NCBI GenBank assembly: GCA_051201605.1
Contig: CP179201.1
Location: forward strand, 2,294,001 to 2,358,000
Direction of reading: 5' to 3'
DNA length: 64,000 nt
From: CABZJG01 sp902512685
Lineage (GTDB): Bacteria > Pseudomonadota > Alphaproteobacteria > Rhodobacterales > Rhodobacteraceae
Shown: in pieces, positions 7,822-16,638 of the stretch
Position numbering within the stretch: position 1 is the first letter of the stretch
Layout of the letters: the number at the start of each line of letters is the position of its first letter
Position numbers and translations under genes: made by a program
The notes under the pieces: model-generated
Seen by the model: only the letters and a program-made list of their open reading frames with translations
What the model was told of the DNA's origin: nothing
Database searches by the model: none

Positions 7822-7925
7822 TTAGTGCATGATTGGCCTTTGGTCCATCGGTATGACGGTTTCGGGTGCTGATAAACGATAGGCCAATGCTTGATGAGGT
7901 CTAGTCTGATTGTATTGCCAAAATC
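7822..7925 (-). pseudogene. Transposase C-terminal fragment (IS3/IS481 type)
   Basis: Minus strand reads FWQYNQTRPHQALAYRLSAP then ETVIPMDQRPIMH and a stop, the typical end of an rve-type IS3/IS481 integrase core. About 34 codons remain. The rest of the element is absent; 7926-8135 shows nothing else. Confidence 0.65.
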
Positions 7926-8135
7926 CTAAAGGCAGGAAATATGGGCGTGCAAAACATCGTCTATGTTAACTACCGCTTACACTTGGCAGGATACATGAAA
8001 GTAAGGGATGAAGTCTTCAAAAATAAAACAATTCTACCCAGTTCCACTCTTATGCTTGTTTCTGGATTTACCAAACCGAAAATTTAAAGTTAAAATAGAG
8101 GTACTCGCCAGCGCATTTTAAGTTTTTCAACTACC

Positions 8136-8999
8136 TTATTGGCGTAAACGCCAAAGAGTGTGCGCAAAAATCATACCAATGATGATTGCACCACCAATCA
8201 GACTTTGAGCTCCGGGATTTTCGCCCAGAACAAACCATACTAGTAAGGGTGCAAGGATCACTTCAAGCACTGTTAACATCGAAACTTCCGCCGCTGGCAA
8301 ATAGCGTGGACCAATACTTAACAAACCAATTGCGACCGGCAGCATAATCGCTCCATTTAAAAGCAGATATCCCACCTGCGCGGTTGTGTAAGTTTGAAAA
8401 TCTGCAAATGGCATAACGCAGAGTGCCCCAATCACATACCCCGCCCCGATTGAGGGCAGCATATTTTTTGGACCAATTTTGCGTAACGCCACATAAAAAC
8501 CAGCAACAGTGCAGGCGTTTAAAAAGGCCAGTCCATCACCGATCAGGGATGCCTGACTAAAACTGCCACTGACGATAACGATCACGCCCATCATGCTCAC
8601 TGAAATAGCTAGTAATGTTTGCATAGGGACCAACTCACGCAGGAATACCCATGACAGTCCCACCGCAATCAATGGCGCAGTGGCAAAAATGAATAGCGCG
8701 TTTGATACACTGGTGTGCCCGATTGAGGCACAAAACAGGGTCATTGACGCCCCTTCCAACACGGCCACCAATAGACACAGGCCCGACAGGCTTTCCCGCA
8801 GCGTAGGACGCGGGGCATTGGAAATGCCATAAGACCATATCAAAAAAACAGATCCTGCTAATAATCCCCGCCAAACGGATACGGCCAGCATGTCCCCGCC
8901 AATTAATCGCAGCAATAAGGCATCAGGGACAAAAACCAACACGCCAAGTGCTGTGACCAACATGCCAAATGCATGCGGATGCGAGGTGGCCAACTTCAT
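8136..8999 (-). CDS. DMT superfamily transporter, EamA family
   Basis: The 287-residue protein has ten predicted membrane helices in two EamA repeats (about 5-135 and 150-285). The second-repeat helix ends in LTVLEVILAPLLVWFVLGENP, a usual EamA signature. These inner-membrane carriers export amino acids, metabolites or nucleotide sugars; the substrate cannot be assigned. Its start overlaps the upstream amidotransferase-like gene by 4 nt (ATGA), so the two are translationally coupled. Confidence 0.88.
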   Translation of the reverse strand: MKLATSHPHAFGMLVTALGVLVFVPDALLLRLIGGDMLAVSVWRGLLAGSVFLIWSYGISNAPRPTLRESLSGLCLLVAVLEGASMTLFCASIGHTSVSNALFIFATAPLIAVGLSWVFLRELVPMQTLLAISVSMMGVIVIVSGSFSQASLIGDGLAFLNACTVAGFYVALRKIGPKNMLPSIGAGYVIGALCVMPFADFQTYTTAQVGYLLLNGAIMLPVAIGLLSIGPRYLPAAEVSMLTVLEVILAPLLVWFVLGENPGAQSLIGGAIIIGMIFAHTLWRLRQ

Positions 9000-9694
9000 T
9001 CTGTGATTGAACCAAATAAATTTGACATAAAGTTATAAAACCAAGTGGCTTGGGCTGCGTCATGCATAATCATCAACCGATTTTGTTCATCACGGCTTTG
9101 CGCGCCAAGGCTTCCTTCAGCGGGCGAATTTTTCTGCCATCTCCGAAACCCTTCAATCGTACATTCAGGGTGATATTGTAACCCATAAACGTTTTCAACA
9201 TACCTAAACGCTTGATTTTCAAACCCCTCACTGCGCGCCAAATGAACTGCACCCTTTGGTATCTCGAACGTATGGAAATGCGCTTGTGTGAAATGCAACG
9301 GCTCAGTTAGAAATGCACCAGCCTCTGCCGTCGGTGATACCTCATAATACCCGAATTCATGTCGACTATCCTGTGTCGGTCCAACTTTTGCACCCAAAAT
9401 ACGCGCAATCTGTTGCGCACCTTGGCACAGGCCAAGGACAGGCAAATTGGCATTCATACATGCGGAAATCCAACGATTTTCTTCATGTAAAAAGAGATGC
9501 TTATCCTCTTCATACGCATTGAACATGCCGCCATAAATTACTGTTCCCAATGTTTTTTTTGTTGGATCGCCCAACACATCCCCGCGGAAAGGAAATTTTT
9601 CAATTGGGATTAATCCATTAATGCGCGCATAGGTAAACACACGATCATCAGCAGGTTCATCACTGTGGCGCACTAGGACCAGTTCATTACGCAT
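8996..9694 (-). CDS. Class I glutamine amidotransferase-like protein
   Basis: This 232-residue protein has the nucleophile elbow GLCQGAQQIAR (catalytic Cys) and YHPE (catalytic His and Glu) near GLQYHPECTIEG. It resembles the stand-alone GMP-synthase-type GATase family, whose members hydrolyse glutamine or gamma-glutamyl compounds. The N-terminal RHSDEPADDRVFTYARINGL fits that group. Coupling with an EamA exporter hints at processing or export of a gamma-glutamyl or amide compound, which is inference. Confidence 0.82.
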   Translation of the reverse strand: MRNELVLVRHSDEPADDRVFTYARINGLIPIEKFPFRGDVLGDPTKKTLGTVIYGGMFNAYEEDKHLFLHEENRWISACMNANLPVLGLCQGAQQIARILGAKVGPTQDSRHEFGYYEVSPTAEAGAFLTEPLHFTQAHFHTFEIPKGAVHLARSEGFENQAFRYVENVYGLQYHPECTIEGFRRWQKNSPAEGSLGAQSRDEQNRLMIMHDAAQATWFYNFMSNLFGSITE

Positions 9695-9724
9695 ACGTTT
9701 TGGCCTCTTATATTCTGATAAAGG

Positions 9725-9927
9725 TTAATCCATCACTTTCTTGTGCACTGCTACAGATACTGGCCAGCTGGTGCGGTTGTCCATAGGGCCATAGGGCGCC
9801 ACGATGCATAACATCACGTTGATCTGACATTCGGCCTCACCAAACCCTGAACATGAAACTACCCATTCCAGAAACTCTATTAAAAAATGGCATACCATTT
9901 GGGGGCTGGACAGCACTTCTGACAGCG
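9725..9927 (-). other. Unrecognised ORF fragment fused to TerL remnant
   Basis: An open frame runs from the TerL-like DNA to a stop at 9725 (GFGEAECQINVMLCIVAPYG and onward, ending in HKKVMD). It has no start of its own and I do not recognise it. It marks the left border of the decayed terminase locus. Confidence 0.25.
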
Positions 9928-10075
9928 CCCATGCGGATTGTCCTTTACATCCAGAATAAAATGTTTCTAGAATTTCATCTGCTTTATTGGCTGACCGACC
10001 TGAGCGCCTTCTGGAATTTTGTAGTGCGCCTCAATGAAGACGCAAGCTTTTTTACCGCGTGTCACGTTTTGTGTT
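9928..10075 (-). pseudogene. Phage terminase large subunit, 5' fragment
   Basis: Minus-strand codons match the TerL start at 39500-39354: a TRGKK-like start with a stop, CVFIEAHYKIPEGAQVGQPI, then KHFILDVKDNPHG. At least two in-frame stops show decay. It lies just upstream of, and antisense to, the intact small gene at 10107. Confidence 0.75.
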
Positions 10076-10106
10076 ACCCTATTCCTGCAAAACAAAGGAG
10101 TAAGCT

Positions 10107-10370
10107 ATGTACGCGACGTCTGCAGATTGGAAAGTCAACAACGGCACTTGGTCAACAGACCAAGAAAAAACAATGACAGCAAAGATGAAGGGCTTAGGCG
10201 CGCTTCACTGGTTTTTTATCCACACTGGTGACGACACTGGGCGGAGCGTGGTTGTATGGCCCGACAAAGAAACTGCCCACGCAGGATTAACCGCAGTCCG
10301 AGATGAAGCAGCAGCAGAAATTGGAAACACAATCACATCAACATGCGAAGGCGAAGTGAACGGCTTCTAA
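10107..10370 (+). CDS. Dimeric alpha-beta barrel (ABM-like) small protein
   Basis: This 87-residue protein begins MYATSADWKVNNGTWSTDQE, followed by MKGLGALHWFFIHTGDD and RSVVVWPDKETAHAGLTAVR: beta-alpha-beta-beta-alpha-beta, as in antibiotic-biosynthesis-monooxygenase-like folds. Fold is inferred; activity is not. A strong ribosome site (AAAGGAG) precedes the ATG. It is intact although both neighbours, the TerL 5' fragment and the TerS 3' fragment, are broken, which suggests it is the maintained part of the locus. A similar small barrel gene lies at 56886. Confidence 0.7.
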   Translation: MYATSADWKVNNGTWSTDQEKTMTAKMKGLGALHWFFIHTGDDTGRSVVVWPDKETAHAGLTAVRDEAAAEIGNTITSTCEGEVNGF

Positions 10371-10371
10371 T

Positions 10372-10711
10372 TTAGTTCATTGGTTGAGCAATTAGCCTCT
10401 CAACACCTAATGTTTTCAAAGCTGCTCTAGCCTTGTCTTCTACCTTCGCCGTTCCTTTAATCGTGCGTGGATCAGATGCCGTCTGGTTTTAGTGATATTG
10501 ACCTATTCAAGGCAACGTGATGCCTTTCCAGCGTATCAATCTCAGATATAAGTGAGTTTCGTTTAATTGCTGTGATCATCGCCTTGTTTTCTGCGGGCAT
10601 ATAGTCGGGCAATCGCTCGCACCATTTGGTGACTGCTCCCGTTTTGATGCAATATTCAGTGCCATAAAAAGGGCGGTTAATATGAACATCTTCATCAACG
10701 TCCTTTCCCAT
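10372..10711 (-). pseudogene. Phage terminase small subunit, 3' fragment, frameshifted
   Basis: Two overlapping frames match the TerS at 40396-40866: LISEIDTLERHHVALNRSIS, then, after a frameshift, DPRTIKGTAKVEDKARAALK and LIAQPMN. The part from about 10560 to 10711 (GTEYCIKTGAVTKWCERLPD) does not obviously match that TerS and may be other phage DNA. The TerS stop abuts the stop of the cargo gene. Confidence 0.65.
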
Positions 10712-10768
10712 GGCCGTGTGGCTAGTTGTGGGAAAGAAAGTCTATTTTGACAGTGCCCTTTATGGCGT

Positions 10769-11854
10769 TCAAATCCTGATCCCGGTTTCCAGATCGAAAT
10801 AATGCAGCCTGTCCGTTCGGATGTGAAAATAGACGCTCTCACCCGGCCGAAAATGTTTATCGCCTTCATATTTACCTACGATCTCGCCAAATCCTCCATC
10901 GCAGGTCAGTACGGTTTCATGCCCCATGGGTTCAACAACTGTGATGTCCCCGCTTATGGAAATGTGACCTTTGGGCGGCTTGGCAACATCTGCAAGCTGC
11001 ATATGTTCGGGCCGAAAACCAAGATGAACTTGCCGACCTTGCACAACATGAGAGCTGGCAAGCCCGATGTCCACACCACTGTGAGTCTCAAGAATGGTTT
11101 GTCTACTGGAGTTGCTGATCAAACCGGTGGCGAAATTCATTGCTGGTGAACCGATAAAGCTTGCGACAAACTGGCTGGCAGGTTGTTTGTAGACCTCATC
11201 GGGTGTGCCCACCTGCTCGATCCGCCCTTCATTCATGATGACGATCCGATCGGCAAGCGTCATCGCCTCCACCTGATCGTGTGTGACATAGACGGTGGTT
11301 GTCTGCACGCGCTGATGCAACAGCTTCATTTCGGCGCGCATCTTGTGACGCAGTTTAGCATCGAGGTTGGACAAAGGCTCATCAAACAGAAACACCTTTG
11401 GCTGCCTGACAATTGCCCGCCCCATGGCGACACGCTGTTTCTGACCACCAGACAATTCCCCGGGGCGGCGTTTCAACAAGTCCCCAAGACCCAGAATCTC
11501 AGCTGCCTCATGGGTGCGCGACTCAATTTCCGAGCGCGGCAACCGTTTCGCGCGCAACCCGAATGACATATTGTCATAGACGTTCAGGTGTGGATAGAGC
11601 GCGTAATTCTGAAAAACCATAGCGATGTCGCGATCCTTCGGATGAATGTTGTTGACGGCCCGGCCATCAATCGAGATTGATCCCGAAGACACATCTTCCA
11701 GACCCGCCAGCATTCTAAGAGTCGTAGATTTGCCACACCCGGACGGCCCAACAAAAACGACAAACTCGCCATTACCGATAGACAGGGTGAAATCCTCAAC
11801 CGCCGCAACCGATCCGAATAGCTTGCGCACTCCGTCAAGCGTGACTTCTGCCAT
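10769..11854 (-). CDS. Sugar ABC transporter ATP-binding protein (UgpC/MsmK type)
   Basis: The 361 residues include Walker A GPSGCGKST (36-44), the Q-loop in VFQNYALYPH, the signature LSGGQKQRVAMGR, Walker B VFLFDEP and the H-loop in VTHDQVEAM. The C-terminal TOBE domain contains the PxxxF-type patch SPAMNFATG and GFRPEHM, typical of CUT1 ATPases. It powers import by the two permeases at 13364 and 14209. The gene is last in a minus-strand operon, 3 nt after the lyase gene. Confidence 0.93.
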   Translation of the reverse strand: MAEVTLDGVRKLFGSVAAVEDFTLSIGNGEFVVFVGPSGCGKSTTLRMLAGLEDVSSGSISIDGRAVNNIHPKDRDIAMVFQNYALYPHLNVYDNMSFGLRAKRLPRSEIESRTHEAAEILGLGDLLKRRPGELSGGQKQRVAMGRAIVRQPKVFLFDEPLSNLDAKLRHKMRAEMKLLHQRVQTTTVYVTHDQVEAMTLADRIVIMNEGRIEQVGTPDEVYKQPASQFVASFIGSPAMNFATGLISNSSRQTILETHSGVDIGLASSHVVQGRQVHLGFRPEHMQLADVAKPPKGHISISGDITVVEPMGHETVLTCDGGFGEIVGKYEGDKHFRPGESVYFHIRTDRLHYFDLETGIRI

Positions 11855-11857
11855 CTC

Positions 11858-13357
11858 CTACGCCTCCCCAGCAATAACATCTGATACTAGCCGGTTGCGC
11901 AGCGCGTCAGCCTGCGCAATCCGTTTCCGAATATCCTCTGCCTCGGCTTTCAGACCTGCAAGCCTGTCTGCATAACCGGTCAATGCCTCGCGCAGGACGT
12001 ACGGCCCCGGCCCTCCGGGCATTTCCCGGACTGCGACAAAATTCTCCGGACTGGTCGCACTTGCCAACACGTCCCTTTCCACTTGAGGGGGGCGCCCGAC
12101 CAACTCTTCAAACGTCCGGGCAAACAGGTCCCATGTCAGCTCATCGAACCCGATCCTACGCGCTAGCGCTTCGCGCGCCAGTTTGCTGGCGACATGATGC
12201 GCCGCTCTGAACCCGATCCCTTCGGCCCTGACCAAGGTATCCGCCAACTCGGTAATGGTCGCCATGGATTTCTGGATACGGTTTTCTATCGAGGCTCGGT
12301 TTGTCTTCATCGCCTCTACGAAGCTGCCAAGCAGAGGCAAGGCATGATCAAGCCGCTCAAAGACCTCGAAGCCGGCGGCCTGGGTTTCGCGTTCAGAGTC
12401 ATTCATGTCTGCAAAGGGTGTATTGTGCATGGTCTGCACTATCTGCTCCGCACCGCCAGCCGCTAGGGAAAATTTTAAGCGAAGGTGCTCAAGCGGCACC
12501 GGGTTGCGCTTTTGCGGCATAATTGACGAAATCTGCACGAACCCATCTGCCACATCGATCTGCGATACTTCAAACCCGGTCCATGTCACCAAGTCCTGAA
12601 CCAGACGACCAAGATGGATACAGCCAAGCCGGATCGACGCGTAGCTTGCGGTGATGTAATCGACATTGGCAATCGCGCCATAGGAATTCTCAACGATGCC
12701 CGAAAATCCCAGCAATTCGGCCACACGTTCACGATCAAGGTCAAAGCCCGAGGTCGTAATGGCCGCCGCCCCCATCGGACAACTGTTCACATCTTCCAGC
12801 GCCACCATCAGACGAGCCATGTCGCGCAAGATAAATTCAATCGCAGCCCCCAGATAATGCCCAAGCACTGAAACCTGCGCAGGCTGGCCGTGTGTATATA
12901 ACAGCACTGTTTCGTCAATGCCCTGCCCTGCCCGTGCCAGAAAGCGATCTGCCAGCGTACCATACTGTTCCAGCAGCCGCAACAACCGGCCCCGCAACTG
13001 CATCCGGAACATTGTATGTTCCATGTCATTGCGTGATCGTCCTGTATGAAGACGGCCTGCTGTTTCCTCACCAACCTGACGGCCCAGTGCACGTTCAATC
13101 AGGAAAAAAAGATCTTCAAAGCTGCCGTCAAATTCCTGATCCGCCCAGGGGCGGTCCTTGTCGATCTTCAGCAGGGCAGCCAGAATGGCGGCACTGTCCG
13201 CAGGTTGCAGCAGATGCTGTTCCGCCAGCATAACCCCATGCGCCAGATTTATCGCATGCAGGGGTGCCGAGAAATGCTGTTTGTAGATGTCCAGATCGGG
13301 CGCTAGAACGCTGTCTGCATATACTTGGGCGGGAAATGAATCGTAATCCGAATTCAT
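11858..13357 (-). CDS. Argininosuccinate lyase-like fumarase-superfamily enzyme
   Basis: This 499-residue protein carries the superfamily motifs HTGRSRND (104-111), YTHGQPAQ (154-161, catalytic-base region) and the flexible signature loop SSIMPQKRNP (277-286) with its catalytic Ser. The family cleaves C-N or C-O bonds of succinyl-type substrates, releasing fumarate, as in ArgH, adenylosuccinate lyase and EDDS lyase. It is embedded between permease and ATPase genes of an ABC importer with no other arg genes nearby. A catabolic role on the imported compound is therefore more likely than arginine synthesis. Residues after HTGRSRND (MEHTMFRM) differ from biosynthetic ArgH as I remember it. Substrate is unknown. 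Confidence 0.85.
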   Translation of the reverse strand: MNSDYDSFPAQVYADSVLAPDLDIYKQHFSAPLHAINLAHGVMLAEQHLLQPADSAAILAALLKIDKDRPWADQEFDGSFEDLFFLIERALGRQVGEETAGRLHTGRSRNDMEHTMFRMQLRGRLLRLLEQYGTLADRFLARAGQGIDETVLLYTHGQPAQVSVLGHYLGAAIEFILRDMARLMVALEDVNSCPMGAAAITTSGFDLDRERVAELLGFSGIVENSYGAIANVDYITASYASIRLGCIHLGRLVQDLVTWTGFEVSQIDVADGFVQISSIMPQKRNPVPLEHLRLKFSLAAGGAEQIVQTMHNTPFADMNDSERETQAAGFEVFERLDHALPLLGSFVEAMKTNRASIENRIQKSMATITELADTLVRAEGIGFRAAHHVASKLAREALARRIGFDELTWDLFARTFEELVGRPPQVERDVLASATSPENFVAVREMPGGPGPYVLREALTGYADRLAGLKAEAEDIRKRIAQADALRNRLVSDVIAGEA

Positions 13358-13363
13358 TTCAAA

Positions 13364-14212
13364 TTATCCCTTCAGACCAGCGAGCATAATCCCGCGAATG
13401 ATGAATTTTTGCAGCAACAGGAACACCAGCAATGTCGGGAGTGTGGCCAGACATGAGGCTGTCATGACAATTTCCCAATCCATCTGGAATTCACCATTGA
13501 ATGAGGCGATGCCAACCGGAATGGTATAAATATCCGGATCATTGGTGACAATCAGCGGCCAGATGAACGCCGTCCAGTTCCCCAAAAAATGAAAGATCGC
13601 CAGTGCTGATAGGGCCGGTATCACCAGTGGCATGGCAATCCGCCACCAGATAGCAAATTCCGACCAGCCGTCAATCCGCGCGGCCTCAATCAGCTCGTCA
13701 GGCAGGCTCATGAAAAACTGGCGCATCAGAAATGTGCCGAAGCCGGTCATAAGTCCGGGGAACGCGATTCCCCAATAGGTATCGATCCACCCAAAACTGC
13801 GCGACATCATATACCAAGGGATGATCAGCATTTCGGTCGGAATCATCAACGTGCTGAGGATGGCGATAAAGACAATGTGGCGTCCGCGGAAATCAAATTT
13901 AGCAAGGGTATAACCAACCAGTGAGTCGAAAAACAGAACCGATGCCGTGCTGAATGTTGCCACCCACAGCGAATTCAGCATCCAGCGCATGAACTTCGAT
14001 TCCTGTAGGATGAACACATAGTTCGCCAGCGTCGGCTTGTCAGGAATAATGGTCAGCTCATAGACTTCCTGACCGGTCTTGAAAGACGTCGCGGCCATGA
14101 ACACGATGGGCGTGATCATGACAACACCGCCAAGAAACAGCAGGGTCCACAAGATCACTGTGCCGGGCCGTGCCCGTTCCAACCGCGCCATTGTTGCGTT
14201 CACATCGATCAT
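13364..14212 (-). CDS. Sugar ABC transporter permease, MalG type
   Basis: This 282-residue protein has six membrane helices; the EAA loop is EAARIDGWSEFAIWWRIAMP, with the cytoplasmic coupling residues expected for CUT1 permeases. It overlaps the preceding MalF-type permease by 4 nt (ATGA). It pairs with that permease to form the channel, driven by the ATPase at 10769 and fed by the binding protein at 15192. Confidence 0.92.
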   Translation of the reverse strand: MIDVNATMARLERARPGTVILWTLLFLGGVVMITPIVFMAATSFKTGQEVYELTIIPDKPTLANYVFILQESKFMRWMLNSLWVATFSTASVLFFDSLVGYTLAKFDFRGRHIVFIAILSTLMIPTEMLIIPWYMMSRSFGWIDTYWGIAFPGLMTGFGTFLMRQFFMSLPDELIEAARIDGWSEFAIWWRIAMPLVIPALSALAIFHFLGNWTAFIWPLIVTNDPDIYTIPVGIASFNGEFQMDWEIVMTASCLATLPTLLVFLLLQKFIIRGIMLAGLKG

Positions 14213-15108
14213 TTCTGTTTCCGCATCAGCCAGAGTTGAACAAGACTCACAACAAGCAGGATCAGGAACAGGATGACTGTCAATGCCGATGCCCGGCCCA
14301 GCTTGAATTCGTCAAAGGCAAATTCATAGATCATTAACACCAGCGGCTTGGTGGAGTTCAGGGGGCCGCCTGCACTATCCGCACTCATTGTATAGACCTG
14401 ATCGAAAATCCGTAGGAACCCGATAGTCGATACAACGGTCAGGAAAATAATCGTTGGCTTCAGCGCTGGTAGTGTAATTTCCCGCAGAATCTGCCGCCGA
14501 CCTGCCCCGTCAATCTCTGCCGCTTCAAAATAGCTGCGGGGAATGGCCCTGATGCCAGCAATGAAAATGACAATCTGAAAACCAAGTCCCGCCCACACGG
14601 CAGGCGCCATAATCGAATACAGACCTTGCGTCACCGATCTCAGGAACGGCTGCTGCGGAATCCCAAACCATGATAGTATAGTGTTGAAATAGCCAATTGG
14701 CAGGGGCTGATAAAACCATCGCCAAACCCAAGCCATCGCAACAGCGGTCGTCAGAAACGGAATGAAATACATCGCTCTTATGAAGTCATGGCCGAAATCG
14801 ATCTCATTTAACCAGTAGGCGATCACAAAGGCGATCAGCATGCTGACCGGCACACCGACAAGTGCATATTTTATGGTATTCCACAAAACCAGCCAAAAAT
14901 CTTCATCTGCGAAGATCTTGATATAGTTTTTCATCCCAATTGCTTTCTTCGCGCCGAGAAGGTTCCATTTCAGGGTGGACACATAGAATGCCTCAAAGGT
15001 CGGATAAAACCGGATTGTTATATAGAAGACCAGGGGAACAGCCAGAAAAAGCCAAGCGGTAATCGCCAACTTTTGCTTGATTGTGAACTTATTCCAAAAG
15101 TTGGCCAT
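14209..15108 (-). CDS. Sugar ABC transporter permease, MalF type
   Basis: This 299-residue protein has six helices; an N-terminal helix (LAITAWLFLAVPLVFYITI) precedes the periplasmic loop, and the EAA motif is EAAEIDGAGRRQILREITLP. It has the length of UgpA/MalF-like subunits without the long E. coli MalF insertion. It lies 83 bp after the binding-protein gene in the same operon. Confidence 0.92.
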   Translation of the reverse strand: MANFWNKFTIKQKLAITAWLFLAVPLVFYITIRFYPTFEAFYVSTLKWNLLGAKKAIGMKNYIKIFADEDFWLVLWNTIKYALVGVPVSMLIAFVIAYWLNEIDFGHDFIRAMYFIPFLTTAVAMAWVWRWFYQPLPIGYFNTILSWFGIPQQPFLRSVTQGLYSIMAPAVWAGLGFQIVIFIAGIRAIPRSYFEAAEIDGAGRRQILREITLPALKPTIIFLTVVSTIGFLRIFDQVYTMSADSAGGPLNSTKPLVLMIYEFAFDEFKLGRASALTVILFLILLVVSLVQLWLMRKQK

Positions 15109-15191
15109 ATGTTCGGTTTTTTCTGCAATTAAAAAGTATCGTCAGATGGCAACTGGTCGCTGCCATCTGCACAGCTCATAGGCGATTCAGG

Positions 15192-16445
15192 TCAGTCTCC
15201 GAAGAATTCGTCAAAGACTTCCTGCTCGGCTTTCGCAACTTTCTTAAGGGCCGCCATCGGATCTGCACCCTGAAGCACAACCATGTCATAGGCATCGATC
15301 AGCGACTGACGCTGCGGCTTTTCTGAAACGAAAGCTGTTGCGTTGGCATAGCTAAGGCCGCGAATAAACGGTCCATAGAGAGGATGCGCCTTGTTGGCGT
15401 CGACAAGAGCAACTGCAGGCTTGGCCGGCAATTCACCAACCGTGTCTAGCCATAACTGCATGGCTTCATCAGATGTAATGTGTTGTAAAAACTTCTCTGC
15501 CGCAGCCTTTTTCTCACCATCAGCCTTCGAGCTGATACCGTTTACCCAATATGATGAAAAATTGAAGCGGTTCCCATCGTGTCCAGGCAGTTCTGAAATA
15601 GCAAAGTTTAGACCTTCTGTTTTTGCAAATTTCGAAATCCGGAAAGAACCATCAAGAACCATACCGGCTTGACCAGCAGCAAACGCATCTTGACCACGGT
15701 TCATGAACCCATTCGAACCAACCTTGTGAGTTGCCTCAAAATCAGTAATAAACTTAAGCGCTTTTGCACCTGCTTCAGTGGTGTATGCGACAGTTTTGCC
15801 ATCGTCTGAATAGGGCTGGCCACCATAGAGCCGAATGAGCACCTCACGCCACCAGTGGTGATCCTGGCCGTCTGTGTCGACCGCAAAACCTACTGTCAAA
15901 TAGTTGCCATTAGCATCTTTCTTCGTAAGCTTTTTTGCAAACTCAACCATCTCATCAAGTGTTTCGGGCGGACCAGAAAGGCCTGCTTCTGCAAATAAAT
16001 CTTTATTCCAGAACAATGCCAACGATCGGACAGCTGTGGGCAAACCCCAATAATTGCCATCAACCTTCATGGTGCCAACCATCGGAAAGAACTCTTCCTC
16101 GATCTTGGCATGCGGGAAAGCAGAACTGGAAAGCGGCTGGATTAGCCCGCCTTCGCGATAGTCATTCAACCATCCATAATAAAGCTGAACAACATCCGGT
16201 CCGTCACCGGCAGACACTGCAATAGCCACCTTTTTGCGATAATCTGCATAAGGGAAATGTGTGTGTTTCACTGTTATGCCCGGGTTGGCTGCCTCGAAAC
16301 TCTCGATAAGTTTGTCGATGGCCTCAACACGGCTACCATATGTGTATTGCCAATATTCGATTTCCACAGCCTGGGCCAATCCGCTCCACACGAGCGAGGT
16401 GCCACCGATGGCCAGTGCGAAAACTTTTTTCAACCACTTCTTCAT
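15192..16445 (-). CDS. Sugar ABC transporter substrate-binding protein (family 1)
   Basis: This 417-residue protein has a Sec signal peptide (MKKWLKKVFALAIGGTSLVW, cleavage after GLAQA), then the family-1 pattern IEYWQYTYGSRVEAIDKLIE, DGPDVVQLYYGW and GLPTAVRSLALFWNKDLF. It captures the substrate in the periplasm for the two CUT1 permeases. The ligand is probably a sugar or sugar conjugate, judged from the linked deacetylase, deaminase and kinase. It is first in its operon, directly downstream of the divergent promoter region containing an inverted repeat. Confidence 0.92.
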   Translation of the reverse strand: MKKWLKKVFALAIGGTSLVWSGLAQAVEIEYWQYTYGSRVEAIDKLIESFEAANPGITVKHTHFPYADYRKKVAIAVSAGDGPDVVQLYYGWLNDYREGGLIQPLSSSAFPHAKIEEEFFPMVGTMKVDGNYWGLPTAVRSLALFWNKDLFAEAGLSGPPETLDEMVEFAKKLTKKDANGNYLTVGFAVDTDGQDHHWWREVLIRLYGGQPYSDDGKTVAYTTEAGAKALKFITDFEATHKVGSNGFMNRGQDAFAAGQAGMVLDGSFRISKFAKTEGLNFAISELPGHDGNRFNFSSYWVNGISSKADGEKKAAAEKFLQHITSDEAMQLWLDTVGELPAKPAVALVDANKAHPLYGPFIRGLSYANATAFVSEKPQRQSLIDAYDMVVLQGADPMAALKKVAKAEQEVFDEFFGD

Positions 16446-16480
16446 CTGTCCCTCCGTCTGTTTTATGCATTTCTCAAAAG

Positions 16481-16506
16481 GTATTTACCTTTACTAACGT
16501 AAATAC
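16481..16506. promoter_or_regulatory. Candidate GntR-family operator
   Basis: GTATTTAC (16481-16488), ten bases, then GTAAATAC (16499-16506) form a perfect 8-bp inverted repeat. It lies 36 bp upstream of the binding-protein start and in front of the divergent GntR gene, where a repressor controlling both directions would bind. Confidence 0.6.
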
Positions 16507-16638
16507 ATATGATACCTCATCCATGTTGTCAAAAAAAAGCCGACCATATGCAAAAGCAGGACTTGCCTTCGGCCCGTTGTCGGTCGAACATCTGCGTAAC
16601 GGTATCTGTGAAAACAAATTTGAGTCCGGGGTTTTGAT

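Noticed and set aside
11858..13357. Biosynthetic argH
   Set aside because: Embedded in an ABC importer operon and not linked to arg genes; family motifs alone do not prove argininosuccinate as substrate.
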